A stretch of 64,000 nucleotides of DNA from Pseudoxanthomonas suwonensis J47 (GCF_000513955.1 NZ_AZUZ01000009.1:18649-82648); one strand, 5' to 3'; positions 8,197 to 17,572 are shown, counted from the stretch's first letter. Notes: a model not told the origin generated them from the letters alone. A program made the numbers and translations.

Positions 8197-8795
8197 GGAT
8201 ACAGCATCCGCTTGGACCAGTGGCCCTCGATTTCGTGCTGGTAGCACCAGCGCTCGTGCAGGCGGTAGCCGGCGCCGTACCAGAACTCGAACGTCCCCGG
8301 CACCACCCGGAAGCCGCTCCAGCCCGGCGGACGCGGCACCTCGCGGCCCATGAACTCCGCCTCGGCATCGGCCAGCCGTGCGTCGAATTCCTCGCGCGAG
8401 ACCAGCGTGGCCGACTGCTTCGACGCCCACGCGCCGAGCTGGCTCATCCGCGGCCGCGTCGCGAAGTAGGCATCGGCCTCGGCGTCGTCGACCCGGACCA
8501 CGCCGCCGCTGATCCGCACCTGCACCCCCGCCTCGCGCAGGTGCCGCCACAGGAACAGCAGCGCCGCGCGCGGGTTGGCGCGCAGGTCGCGGCCCTTGTG
8601 GCTGTCCAGGTGGGTGTAGAAGGTGAATCCGCGCTCGTCGAACGACTTCAGCAGCACCGTGCGCACCGACGGCACGCCATCGGCGTCGGCGGTGGCCACG
8701 GCCATCGCGTTCGGGTCCGCCATGCCGCTGTCCCGGGCCTCGTCCAGCAGGCGGCTGAAGGTCGCCAGCGCTTCCGCATAAAGCCGGTCGGTCAT
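8193..8795 (-). CDS. pdxH: pyridoxamine/pyridoxine 5'-phosphate oxidase PdxH
   Basis: 200 residues, the usual length. FMN-dependent oxidase making pyridoxal 5'-phosphate. FMN and substrate segments are visible: [25 protein letters not shown], then ASKQS and the C-terminal [11 protein letters not shown] and WSKRMLYP regions typical of PdxH. The ATG encoding [10 protein letters not shown] was chosen; a much longer frame continues upstream through the divergent kinase gene but is an antisense shadow. First gene of a three-gene coupled operon with the AAC(6')-like enzyme and the cobalamin-binding protein. Confidence 0.93.
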   Translation of the reverse strand: MTDRLYAEALATFSRLLDEARDSGMADPNAMAVATADADGVPSVRTVLLKSFDERGFTFYTHLDSHKGRDLRANPRAALLFLWRHLREAGVQVRISGGVVRVDDAEADAYFATRPRMSQLGAWASKQSATLVSREEFDARLADAEAEFMGREVPRPPGWSGFRVVPGTFEFWYGAGYRLHERWCYQHEIEGHWSKRMLYP

Positions 8796-8837
8796 CGCAG
8801 TCTCCACGCGGTGTTCGGGTGCACGTATTGTGGACCC

Positions 8838-9680
8838 ATGCACGCGCAGGCGCATACCGCTTTCCCGCCCTGGTTGGCCGCGGCGGCCCTGGCCGACAGC
8901 GGCGCGCGCCGCGGCCACGGGCTGCGCGTGCTGGGCATCAGCGGGCTGCAGGGCAGCGGCAAGAGCACGCTGGCCGCGCAGGTGGTGGCGCTGGCGCGGG
9001 AGGCCGGGCTGGCCGCCGCCGGCGTATCGCTGGACGACTTCTACCTGGCCGCGGCACGGCGCGCGGCGCTGGCGCGCGAAGTGCATCCGCTGCTGGCCAC
9101 GCGCGGCCCGCCCGGCACCCACGACGTGGACCTGGCGTTGCGCACGATCGACGCGCTGCGTGCGGGCGGCACACCCGCGCTGCCACGCTTCGACAAGCCC
9201 GGCGACGACCGCCTGCCCGAGGCGGCGTGGATGGTGGTGCCGGAGCCGCTGGACCTGCTGGTGTTCGAAGGCTGGTGCCTGGCCGTGCCGCCCGAGGCGG
9301 AGACCGCGCTGCAGGCGCCATTGAACGCGCTGGAACGCGCCGAGGACGCCGGCGGCACCTGGCGGCGCTGGTGCAACGTCGCGCTGGCGCGCGACTACCC
9401 GGCGCTGTGGGCGCGCATCGACCGGCTGTGGTTCCTGCAGCCGCCCGGGTTCGAGGTGGTGCACCGCTGGCGGCGCCAGCAGGAACATGCCCTGCGCGCG
9501 GCCGAGCCGGGCCGCCGCGGCATGGACGATACGGCCCTGGCGCGTTTCATCCAGCACTACGAGCGGATCAGCCGGCACGCCCTGGCGACCTTGCCCGGGC
9601 GGGCGGACGCCTGCGTGGTACTCGATGGGGAACGCCGGCCGCTGGACCTCGTGGTCCGGGGCGGGCCGGCCGGGATTTGA
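8838..9680 (+). CDS. P-loop kinase, D-glycerate 3-kinase-like
   Basis: 280 residues with an N-terminal Walker [10 protein letters not shown] (36-44) and the sequence SLDDFYL after it, as in uridine/pantothenate-kinase-like folds. [17 protein letters not shown] and [17 protein letters not shown] later on are typical of the plant-type glycerate kinase / YggC-like family (COG4240). Probable reaction: ATP-dependent phosphorylation of D-glycerate; the substrate is inferred from family only. Divergent from pdxH with 42 bases between start codons, so their promoters share this space. Confidence 0.75.
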   Translation: MHAQAHTAFPPWLAAAALADSGARRGHGLRVLGISGLQGSGKSTLAAQVVALAREAGLAAAGVSLDDFYLAAARRAALAREVHPLLATRGPPGTHDVDLALRTIDALRAGGTPALPRFDKPGDDRLPEAAWMVVPEPLDLLVFEGWCLAVPPEAETALQAPLNALERAEDAGGTWRRWCNVALARDYPALWARIDRLWFLQPPGFEVVHRWRRQQEHALRAAEPGRRGMDDTALARFIQHYERISRHALATLPGRADACVVLDGERRPLDLVVRGGPAGI

Positions 9681-10024
9681 GACGTTTCTCATTGGCTGCG
9701 GCCTCGGCCCGGCGCAGATTCCCCCCTCATGGGGGAATCGGAGTCGCGGGTCCATCGCAGGGGGATCCTGGTAGCAGGCTCTCCGGGTCTGCATGCCTTC
9801 CGCTCCGGTTTCCACGCCAGTCCAGGCCGCGCCACGCCGTGTGCTCCGTCCCCCCGGGGTAGCACGCTTGCGGCCCGTCCGGGCCCGCTGGGCCCGGACG
9901 TCCTGTTCCGGGGTCGTCCATCCTCGTCGCCCCCCACCCGGCCCTCCGGCGCCGGGCCTTTTGGCCCGCTGCTTGCTTCAGCCTGCCTATCCAGGGCCGG
10001 GTGCCATCGCCCCGCCCCACCGTC
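9681..10024. other. 344-base intergenic region with three hairpins
   Basis: No gene seen. It holds a 9-bp hairpin GATTCCCCC / GGGGGAATC (9717-9739), an 11-bp hairpin CGTCCGGGCCC / GGGCCCGGACG with a 3-base loop (9876-9900), and a shorter GC-rich stem at 9937-9958 followed by TTTT (9959-9962), which looks like a weak intrinsic terminator or attenuator ahead of the sensor kinase. The first hairpin could end the kinase transcript. No clear sigma-70 promoter was recognised. Confidence 0.5.
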
Positions 10025-12490
10025 ATGAACCGTTGCCGCCCAGCGCCGCCCGGCACGCCGTCCGGGCCCCAGCGCAGCGCCACCACCCTGGCGCTGGCGG
10101 CGGCATGTGGTCTGGCTCCGGGAGCCGCCTGCGCAGCGCCGGCGCAGGGCACGGCCAGCGCCTGGCTGCTGGGCGGGCTGGCCGCCGGCAGCCTCGCCAC
10201 CGCCGGTGCCCTGGCCCTGTGGTGGCGCATGCGCAGGCCGCCGCAGCCGGCCATCGCGCCGCCCTCGGTCGGCCACCAGGCCGAGGCGCTGCTGGAAGCC
10301 CTGCCGCTGCCGGCCTTCGTCCGCGACGCCGAAGGCCGCTTCGTGGCGGTGAACCAGGCCTATGCCGCGCTCTACGGCTGCCGGCGGACTGACGTACTGG
10401 GTCACACACCGGCCCAAACGCGGCACATCCTCGGCGCCGACCTGGAGCCGCTGCAGCAGGCCAAGGCCGAACTGGACCGGGGCGCCACCCGCGCCATCCG
10501 CGAGTTCCGCCACGAGGCGGCCGGGCACGGGGCGCGGGTCCTGCTGCTCCAGCTGCAGCCGCTGGCCGGCGACGGGGCAGGCCTGGCGCTGGGGACATTC
10601 ACCGACGTCACCGCCTTGCACGACGCGCGCCGGGCAGGCGAGGCCGCCGCCCGCGCCACCGACAGCTTCCTGTCGATGATGAGCCACGAGATCCGCACGC
10701 CGATCGCCGGCGCGCTGGGCATCGTCGAGCTGATGGCGCAAACGCCGCTGGACCAGGAGCAGGTGCACCTGCTGGGGATGCTCGAGGACTCGGTCGACAC
10801 CCTGCTGCACATCCTCGGCGACATCCTCGACTTCTCCCGGATCGAGGCCGGCGAGCTGAGCCTGGATCCGGCGCCATGCAACCTGCGCGCGCTGGCCGAC
10901 GGGGTGCTGGCCCTGTTCGCGCCGCAGGCCTGGGAGAAGGGCCTGCGCCTGCATTCGATCATCGACTGGCGGCTGGCCGCCGAGCACCGCTGCGACGCCT
11001 CGCGCGTGCGCCAGGTACTGGCCAACCTGCTCAGCAACGCGATCCGCTTCACCGAGGCCGGGCGCGTCGAGCTGCGCATCGAACTGGTCGAGGCCACGGC
11101 CGACGGCCAGCGCCTGCGCTTCGTCGTCTCCGACACCGGGCCGGGCATGTCCGAAGAGCGCCTGCGCCAGGTGCAGCGCCCGCTGTTCGACGGCGGCGAA
11201 GGCATCGCCCACCGCACCGGCCTGGGCCTGGCGCTGTGCCGGCAGCTGGCCGGGCTGATGGAAGGTTCGCTGCAGCTGTCCAGCATGCAGGACGAAGGCA
11301 CGGTGGCCACCTTCGAGGTGCTGCTGCCGGTGGTGCGGGCGCTGCTGCCGCAGCCGGACATGGCCGGGCGGATCGCGCTGCTGTGCACCCGCGACCGCCA
11401 CGTCGGCCAGGGCCTGGCCAACGCGCTGTCGGCGCTGGGCTTCAACCTGATCGAGGCCGCGCCGGCGGACCTGGCCGAGATCGGCCCGGACGACGCCCAC
11501 CTGTTCGTGGCCGATGCCGCGCTCGTCGCCGAGGGCCGCCTGCCGGCCGGGACGCGGCAGATCCGCCTGGTCGATCCGCAGTCTCCCCTGCCCCCGGCCC
11601 TGCCGGCCGGCGGTGTCGAGCTGCAGGGCACGCCGCTGCTGTGGCGGGCCACGGTCAAGGCCTGCCACGCCGCGCTGGGGCTGGCTTCGCCGGAGCCGCC
11701 GGCGGCCGCCACGCCCGGGCCGGTGCCGGTCCCGGGGGCGCGCATCCTCGTCGCCGAGGACCATCCGATCAACCGCGCCGTGATCGCGCGCCAGCTGCAA
11801 CGGCTGGGCTATGAGCACGAGCTGGTCGAAAACGGCGAGGAGGCGCTGCAGGCGCTGGCGCGCGACCACTTCGACCTGCTGGTCACCGACTGCCACATGC
11901 CGGTGCTGGACGGCTACGCGCTCACCGCGCGGATCCGCGCGCAGGAGCGCGGCACCGGCGCGCACCTGCCGATCATCGCGCTGTCGGCCAGCGTGCTGCC
12001 AGGCCAGGTGAAGTACTGCATCGATGCGGGCATGGACGGTTTCATCGCCAAGCCCGTGCAGCTGCACGAGCTGGAGATCCAGCTCGCCGCCCACCTGCAG
12101 CAGGCCGGCACGGCCACCGCCCGGGCGCCGGCGCCGCCGGAACCGGCCGCCGGTCGCTCCAGCTACCGGCAGCTGGCGCTGCTGATGGAGACGTTCGGCT
12201 CGATGCGCCAGGTGCGCGACGTGCTGCAGCGGCTGCTGGAGACCAGCCGCGAGGACATGGACGCCCTGGACCGCTCGTTCGAACAGGGCGACGTGGAGCA
12301 GCAGCGCGAGCTGCTGCACCGCATCGGCGGTTCACTGCGCCTGCTGGCCGGCGAATCCGGCCCCGGCGAGCCGCCGTCCGGCGCCAGCAACCGCGAGCGC
12401 CGCGACGCGCTGGTCGAGCGCCTCGCCCAACTCGAAGAACTGCTCGACAACCTGGATCCCCAGGCGACCACCACGGAGGGTGGACCATGA
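10025..12490 (+). CDS. hybrid sensor histidine kinase with PAS, receiver and Hpt-like domains
   Basis: 821 residues from the ATG encoding MNRCRPAPP (another ATG lies at 10001). Order: N-terminal hydrophobic segments (about 20-35 and 45-70), a PAS domain (about 85-190), a HisKA dimerisation helix with H221 in MMSHEIRTP, a HATPase domain (N box LANLLSNAIRF, DTGPGMS, GLGLAL), a degenerate receiver-like segment (about 440-540) lacking a clear Asp pocket, a full receiver with D622 in LLVTDCHMPVLDG, and a C-terminal Hpt-like helix bundle with H765 in LLHRIGGSLRLLA. This allows an internal H-D-H relay. Its stop overlaps the start of the RcsB-like regulator (ATGA), its likely partner. Confidence 0.9.
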   Translation: MNRCRPAPPGTPSGPQRSATTLALAAACGLAPGAACAAPAQGTASAWLLGGLAAGSLATAGALALWWRMRRPPQPAIAPPSVGHQAEALLEALPLPAFVRDAEGRFVAVNQAYAALYGCRRTDVLGHTPAQTRHILGADLEPLQQAKAELDRGATRAIREFRHEAAGHGARVLLLQLQPLAGDGAGLALGTFTDVTALHDARRAGEAAARATDSFLSMMSHEIRTPIAGALGIVELMAQTPLDQEQVHLLGMLEDSVDTLLHILGDILDFSRIEAGELSLDPAPCNLRALADGVLALFAPQAWEKGLRLHSIIDWRLAAEHRCDASRVRQVLANLLSNAIRFTEAGRVELRIELVEATADGQRLRFVVSDTGPGMSEERLRQVQRPLFDGGEGIAHRTGLGLALCRQLAGLMEGSLQLSSMQDEGTVATFEVLLPVVRALLPQPDMAGRIALLCTRDRHVGQGLANALSALGFNLIEAAPADLAEIGPDDAHLFVADAALVAEGRLPAGTRQIRLVDPQSPLPPALPAGGVELQGTPLLWRATVKACHAALGLASPEPPAAATPGPVPVPGARILVAEDHPINRAVIARQLQRLGYEHELVENGEEALQALARDHFDLLVTDCHMPVLDGYALTARIRAQERGTGAHLPIIALSASVLPGQVKYCIDAGMDGFIAKPVQLHELEIQLAAHLQQAGTATARAPAPPEPAAGRSSYRQLALLMETFGSMRQVRDVLQRLLETSREDMDALDRSFEQGDVEQQRELLHRIGGSLRLLAGESGPGEPPSGASNRERRDALVERLAQLEELLDNLDPQATTTEGGP

Positions 12491-13182
12491 CGGACCCGTA
12501 CCCGCCTTCACCCAGGCTGCCCACGCGCGAAGAGGGCGCGCGCCGCAGCCTGCGCATCGTCCTGGCCGACGACCACCCGGTGGTGCGCAGCGGCGTGCGC
12601 ATGCTGGTCGAATCCAACATCCCCGCCAGCGTGGTCGCCGAAGCCTCCACGCCCGAGGAGCTGTTCGCCGCGCTGGACCGCGTCGCCGCCGACCTGGTGC
12701 TGACCGACTTCAGCATGCCCGGCGGCAACGTCGCCGACGGCCTGAGCATGCTCGGCCGCCTGCGCCGGCGCTGGCCGGACCTGCCGGTGCTGGTGCTGAC
12801 CATGGCCGGCAATGCCGCGGTGCTGCAGTCGATCCTCGACACCGGCGTGCGCGGGCTGCTGAACAAGTCCGACGCGCTGACCGAACTGACCCTGGCGATC
12901 AACGTGGTCGCGCACCGGCGCAACTACCTCGGCACCGGCATCCGCCGCCTGCTCGACGCGACCATCCTCGAAGGCGGCTCGGCACGCGGCCCGCTTTCGC
13001 GCCGCGAGACCGAGGTGCTGCGCCTGTTCACCTCCGGCCTGACCGTGTCGGAAATCGCACGCAGGCTCGAGCGCAGCGTGAAAACCGTGAGCCGGCAGAA
13101 GATGGACGGCATGGCCAAGCTCGGCCTGCGCAGCGACCTGGAACTGTACGCGTACGCACGGGAACACGGCCTGTTGTCGTAA
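12487..13182 (+). CDS. RcsB-like NarL/FixJ family response regulator
   Basis: 231 residues. The N-terminal receiver has the acidic pair ADDHP and phospho-acceptor D74 in LTDFSMPGG. The C-terminal LuxR-type HTH reads LSRRETEVLRLF, then GLTVSEIARRLERSVKTVSR, close to the RcsB DNA-binding helix (SIKTIS). The preceding gene encodes a hybrid kinase ending in an Hpt-like domain, which fits the multi-step relay that feeds RcsB-type regulators. Translation is coupled by the ATGA overlap. Target genes cannot be read here. Confidence 0.9.
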   Translation: MTDPYPPSPRLPTREEGARRSLRIVLADDHPVVRSGVRMLVESNIPASVVAEASTPEELFAALDRVAADLVLTDFSMPGGNVADGLSMLGRLRRRWPDLPVLVLTMAGNAAVLQSILDTGVRGLLNKSDALTELTLAINVVAHRRNYLGTGIRRLLDATILEGGSARGPLSRRETEVLRLFTSGLTVSEIARRLERSVKTVSRQKMDGMAKLGLRSDLELYAYAREHGLLS

Positions 13183-13248
13183 GCGAAGCCGTTGTCGAGT
13201 GCAGGGTGCGCAACGTGAAAGTGCGCGCGGTCTAGGAACAGGAAGTTT

Positions 13249-13292
13249 CAGACAAGTCTGATGGTTGCCCGGGTGGTTGTACTACCACCATC
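13249..13292 (+). promoter_or_regulatory. paired inverted repeats ahead of the small gene at 13299
   Basis: CAGAC-AA-GTCTG (13249-13260) is followed by GGTGGT-tgtact-ACCACC (13272-13277 with 13284-13289). GATGGT at 13260 can compete for the same ACCACCATC sequence. The last stem ends ten bases before the ATG, where the ribosome would bind. This may be an operator plus an RNA switch; the role is unknown. Confidence 0.35.
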
Positions 13293-13298
13293 TGGTCC

Positions 13299-13610
13299 AT
13301 GGACACGATGACACTGCCGCAAGCAAGGCATGCGTCGCCGCACATGGACGAGTGCCCCATCTGGCCCTTCGTGGGCGACAGCCGGAGCTGGCAACCACCG
13401 CCGCCGGCAGTCGATCCCGACTGGCACCGACTCACCCATTCCGCCGTGGTCATGGCGTGGACGCGCGATCCGGACGTGATGTGCGACCTGGTCGCCACGC
13501 TGATGGACATCCACCTGCGCCGCAGTTCCGCATCGCTCGAGGTCACGCTCGACGAGCTGCACCTGATGATCTCGATGGAACTGCAGCAGCTGAGCGGCGA
13601 ACCGGACTGA
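13299..13610 (+). CDS. small protein of unknown function
   Basis: 103 residues, not recognised. Acidic overall (many Asp and Glu), with no signal peptide or membrane segment. The C-terminal half (LVATLMDIHL, LDELHLMISMELQQL) reads as two amphipathic helices. Third codon positions are strongly G/C, like neighbouring real genes, which is the main support for coding. It follows the two-component operon in the same direction after 116 bases holding two inverted repeats. An inner ATG lies three codons down. It could be a partner or target of the RcsB-like regulator; that is only inference from position. Confidence 0.6.
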   Translation: MDTMTLPQARHASPHMDECPIWPFVGDSRSWQPPPPAVDPDWHRLTHSAVVMAWTRDPDVMCDLVATLMDIHLRRSSASLEVTLDELHLMISMELQQLSGEPD

Positions 13611-13760
13611 CCGGCGCCGCAGCGGCACGCGGTTACTGCCTTGCGGCCGCATCTCCAGCATCGTCCCCAGGGGCGGCATGCCTTGCCGCCGGTCTGGCCG
13701 TGCGCGGCCTCGCCGGCGGCGGCATCCGGTACCCGCCTGCCCGGATCCGGGACTGGGCGA

Positions 13761-13964
13761 CTACTGGACGATGAAGGTCACCCGCATGTTGACTCGCCAC
13801 TCCAGGACGTTGCCGTCGCCGTCGGTGGCCACCTTGATCTCGTTGACCCAGGCGCCCTGGATCCCCTTCACGGTCTCGGAAACCTTCCGCAGCCCGCTCT
13901 TCACCGCGTCTTCCATGCTGGTCTTCGAAGAAGCGCTGACCTCGATGACTTTGGCGACCGACAT
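13761..13964 (-). CDS. dodecin family flavin-binding protein
   Basis: 67 residues, the standard length of a dodecin, which forms hollow dodecamers that store flavins in the cytoplasm. The beta-alpha-beta-beta pattern is clear: VAKVIEVSASSKTSMEDAV, the tryptophan that stacks on the isoalloxazine ring in GAWVNEIKV, and a last strand EWRVNMRVTFIV. The glutamine that contacts flavin in archaeal and mycobacterial dodecins is replaced by Arg (EWR). AGGAG lies 8 bases ahead of the chosen ATG and fixes the start against longer in-frame extensions. Confidence 0.88.
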   Translation of the reverse strand: MSVAKVIEVSASSKTSMEDAVKSGLRKVSETVKGIQGAWVNEIKVATDGDGNVLEWRVNMRVTFIVQ

Positions 13965-14120
13965 GACGATGGCTCCTGCTGGACGGGCGCGCGTGCGCCG
14001 GGGCGGAAAGTCTGTTGCCGGCGCCGTTAACGCCATGGCACGGATCCGTGCAGGCGCACGCAACCCGGATGTGGCGCGGTTGCAGCGGTGACCATCGCGG
14101 CGGTGCTAGCATCGCCAGCC

Positions 14121-14663
14121 ATGAATCCCGCCCCGAACCTCGTGCTGGTCGGCCCGATGGGCGCCGGCAAGACCTCGATCGGACGCCGCCTGGCCGAGCG
14201 TTTCGGCCTGTGCTTCGTCGACGCCGACCACGCCATCGAACAGCGCACCGGCGCGACCATCTCCGCCATCTTCGAACACGTCGGCGAGAGCGGTTTCCGC
14301 GAACGCGAGTCGGCGGTACTGGCCGAACTGCTCTCAGGCGAGGGCCAGCTGGTCGCCACCGGCGGCGGCGCCGTGCTCGACCCGGGCAATCGCAGGCTGA
14401 TGCAGGAACGTGGTTTCGTGGTCTACCTCTGCGCCGGGCTGGAGTCGCAGCTCAAGCGCCTGGCCCGCGACCGCAGCCGTCCGTTGCTGCAGCGCCCGGA
14501 CCGCGAACAGGTGCTGCGCGAGCTGGCGCGCATCCGCGAGCCGCTGTACCGCGAGGTCGCCGACCTGGTGATGGACACCGACGGCCTGACCGCGGCGGAG
14601 GCCTCCTCGCGCCTGTGCCTGCAGCTGGCCGAACGCTGGAACGGCAACGGGGTCGCGGCATGA
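14121..14663 (+). CDS. aroK: shikimate kinase AroK
   Basis: 180 residues. Phosphorylates shikimate at the 3-hydroxyl with ATP, step five of the chorismate pathway. Walker A is GPMGAGKTS (11-19); the shikimate-binding DADH and the GESGFRERE segment follow, then TGGGAVL and the RPLL lid region. The frame extends 11 codons upstream, but the ATG encoding [11 protein letters not shown] fits the family. Its stop overlaps the aroB start (ATGA), the common aroK-aroB pair. Confidence 0.95.
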   Translation: MNPAPNLVLVGPMGAGKTSIGRRLAERFGLCFVDADHAIEQRTGATISAIFEHVGESGFRERESAVLAELLSGEGQLVATGGGAVLDPGNRRLMQERGFVVYLCAGLESQLKRLARDRSRPLLQRPDREQVLRELARIREPLYREVADLVMDTDGLTAAEASSRLCLQLAERWNGNGVAA

Positions 14664-15763
14664 CGGCGGTGCGCACGGTCCACGTCGGCGGCAGCCATCC
14701 CTACGCGATCGATATCGGCCCCGGCCTGCTGGGCGATGGCGCGCGCCTGGCCGCGCATGCACGCGGGTGCCACGCGCTGATGCTGAGCGACAGCCAGGTC
14801 GCGCCGCTGTACGCGGACGCGGTGGCTGCCGCGCTGCGCGCGGCGCGGCCGGACCTGGAGCTGGCCACGCACGTGATCCCGGCTGGCGAGTCGCACAAGA
14901 CCCTGGCCACCTTCACCGGCGCGATCGAGGCGCTGGCCGGGCTCGGCGCCACCCGCGACGCCACGGTGTACGCGCTCGGCGGCGGCGTGGTCGGCGACCT
15001 GGCCGGTTTCGCCGCGGCCTGCTGGATGCGCGGCATCGACTGCGTGCAGCTGCCGACCACCCTGCTGTCGATGGTCGACTCCTCGGTCGGCGGCAAGACC
15101 GCGGTCGATATCCCGCAGGGCAAAAACCTGGTCGGCGCCTTCCACCCGCCGCGCGCGGTGATCGCCGACACCGCCACCCTGCGCACCCTCCCGCCCCGCG
15201 AACTGCGTGCCGGCCTGGCCGAGGTGATCAAGTACGGCGCGATCCGCGATCCGCAATTCTTCGCCTGGCTGGAGCGCGAACACGCCGCGCTGCTGGCCGG
15301 CGACGACGCCGCGCTGGCCGAGGCGATCGCGCGCAGCTGCGAACACAAGGCGGGGATCGTCGAGCGCGACCCGCTGGAGAAGGGCGAGCGCGCCCTGCTC
15401 AACCTGGGCCACACCTTCGGCCATGCGATCGAGGCCGAGCAGGGCTATTCCGGCGGCGGCAGCGAAGCGCTGGTGCATGGCGAGGCGGTCGCGGTCGGCA
15501 TGGTCCTGGCCGGACGCCTCTCGGCCCGCCTCGGCATGGCCTCCGACGCCGACACCGACCGCCTCGAACGCCTGCTCCAGGCCTGCGGCCTGCCCACCCG
15601 GATCCCCGCCGGCCTGGCTCCCGAAGCGCTGCTGGCGCGCATGCGCCTGGACAAGAAGAACCTCGCCGGCCGCCTGCGCCTCGTCCTGTGGCACGGCCTC
15701 GGCCAGGCCGTGGTCGTCCCCGACGTGGACGAAGCCCAGGTACTGGAGCTGCTGGCGGGCTGA
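14660..15763 (+). CDS. aroB: 3-dehydroquinate synthase AroB
   Basis: 367 residues. NAD+ and metal dependent cyclisation of DAHP to 3-dehydroquinate. Visible signatures: [13 protein letters not shown] for NAD binding, [28 protein letters not shown], the metal-site segments [21 protein letters not shown] and HGEAVAVGM. Length and motifs are complete. Translation is coupled to aroK through the four-base overlap; a repeat-bearing intergenic region follows. Confidence 0.96.
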   Translation: MTAVRTVHVGGSHPYAIDIGPGLLGDGARLAAHARGCHALMLSDSQVAPLYADAVAAALRAARPDLELATHVIPAGESHKTLATFTGAIEALAGLGATRDATVYALGGGVVGDLAGFAAACWMRGIDCVQLPTTLLSMVDSSVGGKTAVDIPQGKNLVGAFHPPRAVIADTATLRTLPPRELRAGLAEVIKYGAIRDPQFFAWLEREHAALLAGDDAALAEAIARSCEHKAGIVERDPLEKGERALLNLGHTFGHAIEAEQGYSGGGSEALVHGEAVAVGMVLAGRLSARLGMASDADTDRLERLLQACGLPTRIPAGLAPEALLARMRLDKKNLAGRLRLVLWHGLGQAVVVPDVDEAQVLELLAG

Positions 15764-16202
15764 GCGGGCTGAAGGTAACGCGGAAGCACACGCGTTGGCC
15801 GGAGCCGGGACAGCGCTACGCGCCAGGAATGAACGAGGCGCCGGCGACGGCTCGGCGTTGCCACGCCGGGTGACCCGCCGCACTGCGATCCGCCAGGTGA
15901 AGAGCTGACTTTCCGGTGGGCGGCTTCGGACGGAGCCGCGGCAGCGCGGGAGCATGGCTTCGATCTCCCCTCTCCCACCGGGAGAGGGGCCGGGGGAGAG
16001 GGTCGGGAGCCCAGCGGCGTCGGCACACCTGCCCTCTCCCCAACCCCTCTCCCGGGGGAGAGGGGCTTCTCGTCGCACTGCCCATAGAAGCGTCGGCCTT
16101 CACCCGGCCGGGACGTCCACCGCCTTCCCGGCAGAGCGACTGGGCCCGCAGGGCCGGCTCCCCCATACGGCCTCCCCCACCGCCCCCGCTACAATGTCGG
16201 CC
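15764..16202. other. 439-base intergenic region with composite repeat
   Basis: No gene recognised. It contains a unit GGCTTCGGACGGAGCCGCGG... (15919-15960), a CCCCTCTCCC hairpin (15967-15989) with a GAGGGTCGGGA tail, and a second CCCCTCTCCC hairpin (16044-16065). The same units recur at 39256-39552. Just before the WGR gene is CTACAATG, a plausible -10 (TACAAT, 16190-16195). Confidence 0.7.
15919..16065 (+). repeat. composite interspersed repeat, locus A
   Basis: The left part resembles 39256-39290: both read GCTTCGGA, one base, GGAGCCGCGGC and AGCGCGGG. The right part is CCCCTCTCCC-acc-GGGAGAGGGG (15967-15989) and matches 39421-39461 through the tail GAGGGTCGGGA. A second CCCCTCTCCC palindrome follows at 16044-16065. 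CCCTCTCCC/GGGAGAGGG palindromes are widespread REP-like elements in proteobacteria; the association with the other unit is what stands out. Confidence 0.75.
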
Positions 16203-16463
16203 ATGCGCATCCTCCTGCAGCAGCGTCCGACGCCGGGCGAAGCCCCCCGTTACCTGCAGCTGACCCTGCAGCCGGACCTGTTCGGCGGCTGGGAGCTGCT
16301 TCGCGAAAGCGGCCAGATCGGCGGCAAGTCGCAACTGCGGCGCGAGCAGTACCTGCTCCAGGAAGAGGCCACCGCCGCCTTCGAGAAGGCCCGCGACGCC
16401 CAGCTCAAGCGCGGCTTCCAGGTGATGTTCGTCAGCGGCGCCGAAGCGCCACGCGGCGCCTGA
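16203..16463 (+). CDS. WGR domain protein
   Basis: 86 residues consisting of one WGR-type domain: [20 protein letters not shown], then the basic [14 protein letters not shown] and the helix [22 protein letters not shown] domains occur in DNA-associated proteins (MolR, PARPs) and bind nucleic acid or organise its readers; stand-alone bacterial versions have no settled role. The ATG at 16203 is chosen; another at 16194 lies inside a likely -10 (TACAAT). The gene ends 35 bases ahead of hemE, which may be co-transcribed. Confidence 0.75.
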   Translation: MRILLQQRPTPGEAPRYLQLTLQPDLFGGWELLRESGQIGGKSQLRREQYLLQEEATAAFEKARDAQLKRGFQVMFVSGAEAPRGA

Positions 16464-16498
16464 CGGCCACCCGCCCTTTCCCAAGTCCAAGGTTCAAC

Positions 16499-17572
16499 GT
16501 GTCCGAAACCCTCGCCAACGACCGCCTGCTGCGCGTCCTGCGCCGGCAGCCCGTGGACCGCACGCCGGTGTGGCTGATGCGCCAGGCCGGCCGCTATCTG
16601 CCGGAGTACCGCGCCACCCGCGCCCGGGCCGGCAGCTTCCTGGCCATGGCCAAGAACCCGGAGCTGGCCTGCGAGGTCACCCTGCAGCCGCTGCGCCGCT
16701 TCCCGCTGGACGCGGCGATCCTGTTCTCGGACATCCTCACCGTGCCCGACGCCATGGGCCTGGGCCTGTACTTCGCCGAGGGCGAAGGCCCGAAGTTCGA
16801 GCGCCCTATCCGCGACGAGGCCGACGTGGCCCGCCTGGCGGTGCCGGACATGGAGACCGAACTGCGCTACGTGATGGACGCCGTGCGGGTGATCCGCCGC
16901 GAACTCGATGGCGCGGTGCCGCTGATCGGCTTCTCCGGCAGCCCCTGGACCCTGGCCTGCTACATGGTCGAGGGCGGCGGCAGCGACAACTATTCGAAGA
17001 TCAAGGCCATGGCCTTCAACCGCCCGGAGCTGCTGCACCGGCTGCTGGGCGTGGTCACCGACGCGGTCATCGCCTACCTGGCCGCGCAGCGCGCCGCCGG
17101 CGCCCAGGCGCTGCAGGTGTTCGACACCTGGGGCGGCGTGCTCTCGCCGACGCTGTACCGCGAGTTCTCCCTGCCCTATCTGCAGCGCATCGCGCGCGAA
17201 CTGGAGCGCGGCGAGGGTGAGGACCGCACCCCGCTGATCCTGTTCGGCAAGGGCAACGCCCCGTATCTGGAAGCGCTGGCCGACACCGGTACCGACGCGG
17301 TCGGAGTGGACTGGCTGGTGGACCTGGCCGAGGCGGCGCGCCGCACCGGCGGCAAGGTCGCGCTGCAGGGCAACCTCGACCCGGCCACGCTGTACGGCAG
17401 CCCCGAGGCGATCGCCCGCGAGACCGCGCGCGTGCTCGACAGCTACGCCGAAGGCAACGGCGGCTCGCGCGAGGGCCACGTGTTCAACCTCGGCCACGGC
17501 ATGTCGCCGGACATGGACCCGGAGCACGTCGCCGCGCTGGTCGCGGCGGTGCACGCGCACAGCGCACGCTGA
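16499..17572 (+). CDS. hemE: uroporphyrinogen decarboxylase HemE
   Basis: 357 residues. Decarboxylates the four acetate side chains of uroporphyrinogen III to give coproporphyrinogen III. Signatures: [16 protein letters not shown] near the N-terminus, the second motif [16 protein letters not shown], and a C-terminal [10 protein letters not shown] and [10 protein letters not shown]. The start is GTG at 16499 with AAGG eight bases upstream, giving the family's usual [12 protein letters not shown] opening. The hemJ gene for a later step is at 5.6 kb. The gene is convergent with the secreted unknown, with a shared terminator. Confidence 0.95.
   Translation: MSETLANDRLLRVLRRQPVDRTPVWLMRQAGRYLPEYRATRARAGSFLAMAKNPELACEVTLQPLRRFPLDAAILFSDILTVPDAMGLGLYFAEGEGPKFERPIRDEADVARLAVPDMETELRYVMDAVRVIRRELDGAVPLIGFSGSPWTLACYMVEGGGSDNYSKIKAMAFNRPELLHRLLGVVTDAVIAYLAAQRAAGAQALQVFDTWGGVLSPTLYREFSLPYLQRIARELERGEGEDRTPLILFGKGNAPYLEALADTGTDAVGVDWLVDLAEAARRTGGKVALQGNLDPATLYGSPEAIARETARVLDSYAEGNGGSREGHVFNLGHGMSPDMDPEHVAALVAAVHAHSAR

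Noticed and set aside
9689-12319. A minus-strand frame of 876 codons opposite the hybrid kinase
   Set aside because: Gln/Arg/Gly/Ala-rich shadow without any recognisable motif; the kinase on the plus strand is certain.
15960-16070. CRISPR array suggested by repeated CCCCTCTCCC units
   Set aside because: The units are palindromic, irregularly spaced and have no equal-length spacers; no cas genes are present. They fit REP-type repeats.
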